The position numbers and the translations under genes are program-made. The notes beneath the pieces were generated by a model. That model did not search any database and was not told where the DNA came from. It saw nothing but the letters and a program-made list of their open reading frames with translations. A stretch of 19,884 nt of DNA. Origin: an uncultured Lachnospiraceae bacterium. GTDB lineage: Bacteria > Bacillota > Clostridia > Lachnospirales > Lachnospiraceae. Shown here piece after piece: positions 7,882-13,459 of the stretch. Position 1 is the first letter of the stretch; each line of letters starts with the position of its first letter. The stretch is taken from NCBI GenBank assembly GCA_947175845.1, contig CAMWOK010000020.1, positions 1-19,884 of the forward strand. The letters run 5' to 3'.

Positions 7882-8712
7882 ATGAGGAGTACAATGCGGT
7901 ATATGGCCGCCTTTCTGGCGGTCGTGATGGTGCTTGTCGTGTCCGTGTGGGGGCCGGAGACGCTTGCAAAATACAAAGATAAGAGCATCCTGGACGAACC
8001 GCACATAGAGGCAGTGGGGGAAGCGGGCGAGGGCTACCGCTATCAGATGAATGTGAACGAGAAGCTCTACATCCTGTCGAGGTGCCTCGAGAGCCAGGTA
8101 CTGTCCGAGAGCGGGCAGAGTGCGTTGTCCTACTATGCCGGAAACGCCGATCTGGGCTACGAAGTTCTGGAAGGGTCCTATGCGTTTGTGCGCAATTACC
8201 GGGTGCTGTCGGGAAAGGAGATCACCGACGAGGAGATCTATGAAACCTGCAGTCAGGGGCTTATGCTGCTCAAGGAGCTGGAAATTCTGCCCGCGCAGGT
8301 CCGCAGCGTCGATTCCGCCTCCTACAACGCGACACTCTACTTTGCGATAGACGTGCTCGAGCCGCGCAACAATGTGGCAGTCTGGAAGCTCGAACTGTCC
8401 AACAGCCAGAAAAACGCGGACAAGGAAAACCGTCTCATGGACGCCTACATCGGTGCTGACGACGGTAAGATATATGAATTTTACGCCAGGACGCCGCTTC
8501 TGTGGAACCAGATTGACACGGACGCCATCGTCAGTGCGTGGGCGGAGTACATGGGGCTTGGCGCGCCCGCGGCGTACGAGTCGGACAATCCGCTTTTGGA
8601 GACCACCCCCTATTTCAAAAAATATGTCTTTCCCGGGATGGGCGACGACAAGACGATCGTCACCGTCGGCTACTACGAGGGTATTAAGGAGCTGTTTTTA
8701 AAAGTGTCATAA
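7882..8712 (+). CDS. Membrane-anchored or secreted protein of unknown function, last gene of the signalling operon
   Basis: A 276-residue protein that I do not recognise. It begins with a single hydrophobic segment (about 6-25, AAFLAVVMVLVVSVWG) that is either an uncleaved anchor or a signal peptide; no lipobox cysteine is visible. The rest is soluble, acidic and lacks further membrane spans. The stretch with VAVWKLEL followed by YIGADDGKIYEFYA recalls a PepSY-like or YycI-like beta motif, but this is a weak resemblance. ATG 7882 is preferred over the upstream ATG 7843 because TAGGAGAG (7869-7876) precedes it and the gene then starts two bases after the kinase stop codon. Anchored proteins encoded after a kinase, such as YycH/YycI after WalK, often tune kinase activity, so a modulator role is a reasonable guess by position only. 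Confidence 0.7.
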   Translation: MRSTMRYMAAFLAVVMVLVVSVWGPETLAKYKDKSILDEPHIEAVGEAGEGYRYQMNVNEKLYILSRCLESQVLSESGQSALSYYAGNADLGYEVLEGSYAFVRNYRVLSGKEITDEEIYETCSQGLMLLKELEILPAQVRSVDSASYNATLYFAIDVLEPRNNVAVWKLELSNSQKNADKENRLMDAYIGADDGKIYEFYARTPLLWNQIDTDAIVSAWAEYMGLGAPAAYESDNPLLETTPYFKKYVFPGMGDDKTIVTVGYYEGIKELFLKVS

Positions 8713-8722
8713 GGCGGAGTCT

Positions 8723-8730
8723 CCAAATTT
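8723..8730 (+). repeat. Left 8-bp target site duplication of the mobile element
   Basis: CCAAATTT here is repeated exactly at 8918-8925 in the same orientation. The two copies touch the outer ends of the terminal inverted repeats, as expected of a duplicated target site. Confidence 0.8.
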
Positions 8731-8754
8731 GTAACAGTTCAGCCATACCCATTC

Positions 8755-8811
8755 ATAAGTTGTCGGATTGTACGATCTGACAATTAATTTTAGCGATTGC
8801 CGACAACTTAT
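8755..8811. repeat. Internal inverted repeat 1 of the MITE
   Basis: ATAAGTTGTCGG (8755-8766) and CCGACAACTTAT (8800-8811) pair perfectly over 12 bp. The 33-base loop contains a smaller stem ATTGT/ACAAT (8767-8771 with 8780-8784). It lies next to the left terminal repeat. Confidence 0.75.
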
Positions 8812-8834
8812 TTCATGTCGGGCGTCCGCCCTAT

Positions 8835-8899
8835 AAAATTGAATATGCAAAATGCCTTATGTGAGCAAGCCCCCAACAGCATTTTGCATATCCAATTTT
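8835..8899. repeat. Internal inverted repeat 2 of the MITE
   Basis: Positions 8835-8855 pair with 8879-8899 over 21 bp with a single mismatch (A8842 against C8892); the 13-bp core is ATATGCAAAATGC. The loop is 23 bases. The right arm ends two bases before the right terminal repeat, so the two stems could stack. Confidence 0.78.
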
Positions 8900-8917
8900 G
8901 CATGGCTGAACTGTTAC

Positions 8918-8925
8918 CCAAATTT
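8918..8925 (+). repeat. Right 8-bp target site duplication of the mobile element
   Basis: CCAAATTT, identical to 8723-8730. Removing the element and one copy would restore a continuous intergenic sequence between the signalling operon and the glucokinase promoter. Confidence 0.8.
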
Positions 8926-8946
8926 CGAAGCGATATGAAAATTAAG

Positions 8947-8975
8947 TTGCAAAATGTTCAAAAAGCTGGTATACA
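8947..8975 (+). promoter_or_regulatory. Promoter of the glucokinase gene
   Basis: TTGCAA (8947-8952), a 17-base spacer and TATACA (8970-8975) preceded by TGG, an extended -10. The start would be near 8982, with a short leader before the Shine-Dalgarno GGGAGG (8995-9000) and ATG 9009. It lies outside the MITE and so predates it. Confidence 0.6.
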
Positions 8976-9008
8976 TAACATATACATATAAAATGGGAGG
9001 ATAATAAA

Positions 9009-9953
9009 ATGTATAGAGTAGGAATTGATTTAGGCGGAACCAACATCAAGGCGGGGATAGTCGACGAGAACCAGAAAATTCTCGCGCAGGTGTCAGCGCC
9101 GACAGGAGCGGAGCGCCCGGCGGAGGAAGTCATAGCCGACATGGCGGCGCTGGTGAGGCAGCTGCTCGAGGAGCTTGCGATCGACGAGAGCGCGCTTGCG
9201 GGGATCGGCGTCGGCTGTCCGGGGCTTGTGGACGCGCAGGCGGGCATTGTGCGCTACTCCAACAACATCAGCTGGGAGAATGTGGCGCTTGTGGAGCAGC
9301 TTGGCAAGTCCTTTTCGTGCACGATACGCATCTCCAACGACGCGAACTGCGCGGCGCTTGGCGAAGTGAAGGCAGGCGCGGCAAGGGACGTGTCCAACGC
9401 GATTCTGCTCACGCTCGGAACAGGAGTCGGCGGCGGCATTATATTAGATGGAAAAGTGTTTGAGGGAAGCAACGCGGGCGGTGCGGAGCTTGGACACATC
9501 AGCATGATCATGGGCGGCGAGCCCTGCACCTGCGGCAGGCGCGGCTGCGTGGAGGCGTACGCGTCCGCCACAGCGCTGATCCGGGATGCAAAGCGGGCTG
9601 CAGCTGCGGACAAGAAATCGCTGATGAACCAGATGTGCGATGGGAAGACAGAGAACATGAACGGAAAAATCCCCTTCGACGCGGCGCTTGCAGGCGACCA
9701 GGCGGCGAAGGAAGTCGTGGAGAACTACTACACTTACCTCGCTGAGGCGATTGCCAACTATGTCAATATCTTCCGGCCGGACGTCGTGCTCCTCTCAGGC
9801 GGCATCTGCAACCAGGGAACGCGCCTCACAAAGCCGGTGGAGGAGCACCTGAGCTTTTTGTGCTTCGGCGGAGACAGAGCGTTTGTGCCGCCGGTGCGTT
9901 GCGCGGTGCTCGGCAACGACGCGGGGATCATCGGATCTGCGAACCTCATATAG
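9009..9953 (+). CDS. glcK: ROK-family glucokinase
   Basis: A 314-residue cytoplasmic sugar kinase, of the usual length for ROK glucokinases, which phosphorylate glucose to glucose 6-phosphate with ATP. The phosphate-binding loop is GIDLGGTNIKAG (5-16). The catalytic base is Asp111 in SNDANCAALGE. TLGTGVGGGI (135-144) is the second phosphate loop, GAELGHI (158-164) carries the substrate- and zinc-binding His163, and CTCGRRGC supplies zinc ligands Cys173, Cys175 and Cys180, followed by Glu182. The absence of an N-terminal helix-turn-helix separates it from ROK repressors. Other hexoses or N-acetyl sugars cannot be excluded from sequence. GGGAGG (8995-9000) sets the start. A TetR-type regulator gene follows after 76 bases. 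Confidence 0.9.
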   Translation: MYRVGIDLGGTNIKAGIVDENQKILAQVSAPTGAERPAEEVIADMAALVRQLLEELAIDESALAGIGVGCPGLVDAQAGIVRYSNNISWENVALVEQLGKSFSCTIRISNDANCAALGEVKAGAARDVSNAILLTLGTGVGGGIILDGKVFEGSNAGGAELGHISMIMGGEPCTCGRRGCVEAYASATALIRDAKRAAAADKKSLMNQMCDGKTENMNGKIPFDAALAGDQAAKEVVENYYTYLAEAIANYVNIFRPDVVLLSGGICNQGTRLTKPVEEHLSFLCFGGDRAFVPPVRCAVLGNDAGIIGSANLI

Positions 9954-9965
9954 CAGACCGGTACA

Positions 9966-10000
9966 GCATTGCACCGCTTGCTCGATTATTAATGCAATGC
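9966..10000. promoter_or_regulatory. Perfect inverted repeat upstream of the TetR-type gene, possible operator
   Basis: GCATTGCA (9966-9973) and TGCAATGC (9993-10000) are perfect 8-bp inverted repeats separated by 19 bases. They fill most of the 76-base gap between the glucokinase stop and the regulator start. TetR-type proteins commonly bind palindromes near their own gene. A hairpin with a 19-base loop in the mRNA is the alternative; no T-run follows, so it is not an intrinsic terminator. I found no convincing promoter in this gap. Confidence 0.4.
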
Positions 10001-10029
10001 GTCAGACTGCGCGGGAAGGCTGGGATAGT

Positions 10030-10656
10030 ATGAGTAAAATAGACAAAAACAAACAGATAAAAAGGGACTCCTTGCTGGAGACTGCGTTTGGGCTTTTCAC
10101 CAGCAAAGGCATCCACAAGACGTCCATATCGGATATCGTGGAGGCCGCAGGGGTGGCAAAGGGAACCTTTTATCTGTATTTTAAGGACAAGTATGACATC
10201 AGAAACAAGCTGATCGCCCACAAGTCGAGCGGGATTTTTCAGAGGGCGGATCACGCCCTTAACCAGACGGACATCACAGGGCTAGAGGACAGGGTTATAT
10301 TTCTGATTGACAACATCATCAACCAGCTGGTGGAGGACAAGGCGCTGCTGCGTTTTATCTCCAAAAATCTCAGCTGGGGCGTGTTCAAAACCGTGCTCAT
10401 TGAGGCGGGGGACGACAGCGACGTCGTCTTTTATGATATTTACCACTCCGCGTTTGCGGATGCGGGCACATTTGAAAATCCGGAGGTGATGGTGTTCATG
10501 ATGATTGAGCTTGTGGGCGCCACATGCTACAGCTCGATTCTGTACGGCGAACCGGTCGGCATCGGCGAGCTGAAACCCTATATTTTCCGCACAATCAGGA
10601 GTATTATGTCGATGCACCGCACCGCGGGCAGAGAGCCGGAGTGCGGCGCCATCTGA
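10030..10656 (+). CDS. TetR/AcrR-family transcriptional regulator
   Basis: A 208-residue regulator. The N-terminal TetR domain is clear: a first helix with LLETAFGLFTSKG (15-27), then the helix-turn-helix TSISDIVEAAGVAKGTFYLY (31-50), followed by FKDKYDIRNKLI. The C-terminal part (about 65-195) is helical and shows no motif that identifies a ligand. ATG 10030 is chosen because the TetR domain begins about ten residues later and GGGAAGG (10013-10019) lies upstream; the frame stays open to 9883 but that part is inside the glucokinase gene. It may be co-transcribed with glucokinase. The next gene on the same strand is flgM, under its own sigma-28 type promoter, so no link to motility is implied by position alone. 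The target gene or genes are unknown. Confidence 0.88.
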   Translation: MSKIDKNKQIKRDSLLETAFGLFTSKGIHKTSISDIVEAAGVAKGTFYLYFKDKYDIRNKLIAHKSSGIFQRADHALNQTDITGLEDRVIFLIDNIINQLVEDKALLRFISKNLSWGVFKTVLIEAGDDSDVVFYDIYHSAFADAGTFENPEVMVFMMIELVGATCYSSILYGEPVGIGELKPYIFRTIRSIMSMHRTAGREPECGAI

Positions 10657-10676
10657 CATTTATTTTGCAAAAAGTA

Positions 10677-10703
10677 TAAAGTAAATCAAAAATAATCCGA
10701 TAA
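10677..10703 (+). promoter_or_regulatory. Sigma-28 (FliA/SigD) type promoter of the flgM operon
   Basis: TAAA (10677-10680), then 16 bases, then CCGATAA (10697-10703). Against the consensus TAAA-N15-GCCGATAA/T only the first G of the -10 box is changed. The start would be about 10710, giving a leader of about 52 bases before flgM. This puts the anti-sigma factor under the sigma factor it inhibits. Confidence 0.78.
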
Positions 10704-10762
10704 ATTAAATATAAAAGAACTGATAACATAATTTATTGACTTGTTGGAAGGAGGAGTCCGGT

Positions 10763-11041
10763 ATGCGTATAGATGCCTATAACCAGATACAGCAGATTTA
10801 CGGAACTCAAAAGTTATCCAAAACTGAGAAGAAGACAGCAGGGGCAAGCTTTCAGGATCAGCTGATGCTCTCCGCGACGGCTCAGGATGCTTCCACGGCA
10901 AAGAAGGCACTCGCAGCGACACCTGACGTGCGCCAGAATCTTGTGAGTTCCATCAAGGAACGCATGGACAATGACACTTATGAGGTAGACCTGGATGATT
11001 TTGCAGGAAAGCTTTTAGAGAAGTACAATGGCCTGTTTTAG
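10763..11041 (+). CDS. flgM: FlgM, anti-sigma-28 factor
   Basis: A 92-residue protein with the FlgM layout: a short MRIDAYNQIQQIY start typical of Clostridia, a flexible low-complexity middle, and a C-terminal sigma-binding part with VRQNLVSSIKERMDNDTYE followed by DLDDFAGKLLEKY. FlgM binds the flagellar sigma factor (FliA/SigD) in the cytoplasm and is exported through the finished hook-basal body, which frees the sigma factor for flagellin expression. ATG 10763 has a strong GGAAGGAGGAG (10746-10756) upstream; a TTG at 10736 in the same frame is not needed. It is the first gene of the flagellar operon, under a sigma-28 type promoter, which gives a negative feedback loop. Confidence 0.88.
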   Translation: MRIDAYNQIQQIYGTQKLSKTEKKTAGASFQDQLMLSATAQDASTAKKALAATPDVRQNLVSSIKERMDNDTYEVDLDDFAGKLLEKYNGLF

Positions 11042-11053
11042 TGAGGTGAATAA

Positions 11054-11572
11054 GTGGCAAGCTTATTGGAAAACTTGATTGAAGTGCTCGACGGCGAGAC
11101 TGCGGAGTATGAGAAGCTCGTGACGCTCGCTGAGGGCAAGACTCCTGTCATCGTGGCGGGAGATGTCGAAAACCTGGGCAAAATCATGGAGGAAGAACAG
11201 GAGATCGTAGGCAAAATCCAGGGAATGGAAAAGAAAAGAAATAAATTTCTGGCTGACATTGCCAACGTAGTTAACAGGGATGTTGAAACATTGAAACTCA
11301 TAGACCTGATTCAGATGCTCGAATCAATGCCCGACCAAAAGCAGAAGCTTGCGGACGTGCAGCAACATTTGAGGGCGACCATAGACAAGCTGAGAGAGCT
11401 AAACGCAAAGAACCAGCAGCTCCTCACCGAACGGCTTGAGATGGTGGACTTTAACCTCAATATGATACGGGCGATGAAGTCTGCGCCGCAAACAGCCAAT
11501 TACAGTAAAGATGCATATACAAACGGACAGCCGCTTGGTATCTTACATGGTGGTTTCGACGCGAAACAATAA
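11054..11572 (+). CDS. flgN: FlgN-type flagellar chaperone
   Basis: A 172-residue, almost wholly helical protein of the FlgN family, the export chaperone that keeps the hook-filament junction proteins FlgK and FlgL soluble and unpolymerised. The N-terminal LLENLIEVLDGETAEYEKLV (4-23) and the following heptad-rich coiled-coil segments (about 50-140) are typical. It starts at GTG 11054, with GAGGTGA (11043-11049) upstream and no in-frame ATG nearby. The last 25 residues are Gly/Gln-rich and probably unstructured. The position between flgM and flgK, the genes for an anti-sigma factor and for its own client, supports the call. Sequence conservation in this family is low, so the identification leans partly on context. 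Confidence 0.82.
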   Translation: MASLLENLIEVLDGETAEYEKLVTLAEGKTPVIVAGDVENLGKIMEEEQEIVGKIQGMEKKRNKFLADIANVVNRDVETLKLIDLIQMLESMPDQKQKLADVQQHLRATIDKLRELNAKNQQLLTERLEMVDFNLNMIRAMKSAPQTANYSKDAYTNGQPLGILHGGFDAKQ

Positions 11573-11596
11573 CGACGAAACACGAGGTGAGATACC

Positions 11597-13408
11597 ATGT
11601 CTTTGTTTGGCTCATTATATTTAGGCGACAGCGGACTGCGCACGTCGCAGAATGCGCTCAACACTGTAGCGCACAACTTATCAAATCTGAATACACCCGG
11701 ATATGTCCGCCAGCAGGTGGCAAATACCGATTCCACATACATTAACGGCGGCCGGTCGGTCAGAGGATGGCAGTACCAGGTAGGAACTGGCGCCAAGTAT
11801 GCTGAGTGCAGACGTGTCAGGGATTCCTTTCTCGATATGGCGTACCGCGAGGAGAACGGCAGGATGTCATACTATGACGTATCTTATTCGGCGATTCTTG
11901 AGATAGAGGATATCTTAGGAGAGCTCGACGGGGCAGCGTTCAAGAATTCTGTGTGGGGAACGACAGGATTGTGGGCTGCGATGGAAGAACTCTCAAAGGA
12001 TCCGAATAATACGGTCAACATGTCCGTGCTGATGTCCAAGGCGGCCAGCTTTATGGAAAATGCGACATCGGTTTACAAATCGCTTCAGGAGTATCAGAAC
12101 AACCTGAACAAGCAGATAAAGGATTCCGTCAAAGAGATTAATTCCATAGGAAAAAGAATCGTAGAACTGAATAAAGAGATCATGAAAGTGGAACTCGCCG
12201 GAGTGGAACATGCAAACGATCTGCGCGACGAGCGCGATCAGCTGCTTGACTCCCTTGCGGGCTATGGCAACATCACCTACTATGAGAGTGACAACACGCA
12301 GGTGTCCGTACTTTTCAACGGCACGGCGTTCGTCACAGAGGGCTCTATGTTTGAGATGGCGCTCTCCACGGACGAGGAAACTGGTTTTGTGACACCGTAC
12401 TGGGAGCAGAATGTCATCTACACGACAGATGCAAAGGGCAACAAGGTGCCCGATTACTCGGGCGCGCAGGTCTTTAACCTGAAAGAGGAGATTTCGACAG
12501 CGGGCAAGACGGATGTCGGTTCGCTCAGGGCGCTTCTTCTGGCGCGCGGAGACCATGTGGCAGACTATACGGACCTGTCAGTGGGAGCGTGCACGGACGA
12601 GAAGCTTGAGAAGCTCGGCATCAGTGCCGACGAGTATGATTCGAAGGCAGGACACAAGTATTACAATGATTACATCTCGAAGTCCATCGTCATGAATGTG
12701 CAGGCGGAGTTTGACAACATCGTCCATGCGATCATCACCAAGGTCAACGAGGTGATCGCAGACAACTGTGATCCCCGGACAAAGTACCTGTGCAACGAGG
12801 ACGGATCGCCGATGCAGATGTTCCAGAAGATAGGCGGCCCGGCGTATGAGAAGGTCACTCTGAGCCCCGCGGAGGCGGAGGCACTGCGGGCGCAGGGCGT
12901 AAAACTTCACGAGATATACAATGATGACGAGGAGCGGGTTCCAAACACATACTGGAGGTATGTCGAGGAGAACCCCAACGAGCCGAAGTCACTCTACAAC
13001 TGTGCAAATACAAAGATCAACCAGACACTTCTGCAGTCGCCGGCACTGCTGAAATTTACCGGTGAGGAAGATTCCGTTGACTACAACATCGGAAAGAAGT
13101 TTGTGGAAGCGTTCCAGAATGCGGGGATCTATCTGAATCCCAACGCGACGGATATCAGTAGTTTTGAGAACTGCTACATCGACCTGATTGAGCAGGCGAG
13201 CAATTCGGGCTATGTGTTTGGGGAGCTGTACGAATTTGAGCAGCTTGCGCTCGAGCAGGCGGACAATGAGCGTCAGACTGTTATCGGCGTATCCTCGGAC
13301 GAGGAGCTTGAGCACATGATCATGTACCAGAATGCATACAATGCAGCCAGCCGTTACATCAACGTGATCAATACCATGCTCGACACGCTGTTGAGTTTAG
13401 GGGCTTAA
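11597..13408 (+). CDS. flgK: FlgK, hook-filament junction protein 1 (first copy)
   Basis: A 603-residue FlgK (HAP1), which forms the first junction ring between hook and filament and is exported by the flagellar type III system; as expected there is no signal peptide. The N-terminal D0 region has LRTSQNALNTVAHNLSNLNT followed by PGYVRQ (14-39). The family motif NDLRDERDQLLDSLAGY lies at about 207-223. The C-terminal D0 helix contains EELEHMIMYQNAYNAASRYI then NVINTMLDTLLSLG (about 568-602). The central part (about 230-540) is longer and more acidic than in Bacillus. GAGGTGA (11584-11590) precedes ATG 11597. It is followed 51 bases later by a second, diverged flgK. Confidence 0.9.
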   Translation: MSLFGSLYLGDSGLRTSQNALNTVAHNLSNLNTPGYVRQQVANTDSTYINGGRSVRGWQYQVGTGAKYAECRRVRDSFLDMAYREENGRMSYYDVSYSAILEIEDILGELDGAAFKNSVWGTTGLWAAMEELSKDPNNTVNMSVLMSKAASFMENATSVYKSLQEYQNNLNKQIKDSVKEINSIGKRIVELNKEIMKVELAGVEHANDLRDERDQLLDSLAGYGNITYYESDNTQVSVLFNGTAFVTEGSMFEMALSTDEETGFVTPYWEQNVIYTTDAKGNKVPDYSGAQVFNLKEEISTAGKTDVGSLRALLLARGDHVADYTDLSVGACTDEKLEKLGISADEYDSKAGHKYYNDYISKSIVMNVQAEFDNIVHAIITKVNEVIADNCDPRTKYLCNEDGSPMQMFQKIGGPAYEKVTLSPAEAEALRAQGVKLHEIYNDDEERVPNTYWRYVEENPNEPKSLYNCANTKINQTLLQSPALLKFTGEEDSVDYNIGKKFVEAFQNAGIYLNPNATDISSFENCYIDLIEQASNSGYVFGELYEFEQLALEQADNERQTVIGVSSDEELEHMIMYQNAYNAASRYINVINTMLDTLLSLGA

Positions 13409-13459
13409 CACGGGAGCTTTGGTAGTTTAAGGGATATTACAAGATATGGAGGAGTATAA

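Larger units (their letters stand above)
8731..8917. mobile_element. 187-bp MITE-like element with terminal and internal inverted repeats
   Basis: The element is bounded by a perfect 16-bp inverted repeat: GTAACAGTTCAGCCAT (8731-8746) and its reverse complement (8902-8917). An 8-bp direct repeat CCAAATTT flanks it on both sides. It encodes no transposase and no credible protein. Inside are a 12-bp perfect inverted repeat (8755-8766 with 8800-8811), a short GGGC/GCCC hairpin (8820-8831), and a 21-bp inverted repeat with one mismatch (8835-8855 with 8879-8899). A single strand could therefore fold as a four-way, cloverleaf-like structure. From memory of insertion sequence families, IS66-type elements have ends starting GTAA and make 8-bp duplications, so mobilisation by an IS66-type transposase is a fair guess. 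It starts 18 bases after the stop codon at 8712 and ends about 30 bases before the glucokinase promoter. Confidence 0.8.

Noticed and set aside
8797..8991. Small plus-strand open frame of 64 codons running through the MITE
   Set aside because: It crosses the right end of the element and its target duplication, lacks a Shine-Dalgarno sequence, and its sequence is dictated by the inverted repeat.
9883..10029. Upstream extension of the TetR-type frame into glucokinase
   Set aside because: The TetR DNA-binding domain begins directly after ATG 10030, which has its own GGGAAGG site; the extension reads an out-of-frame part of glucokinase.
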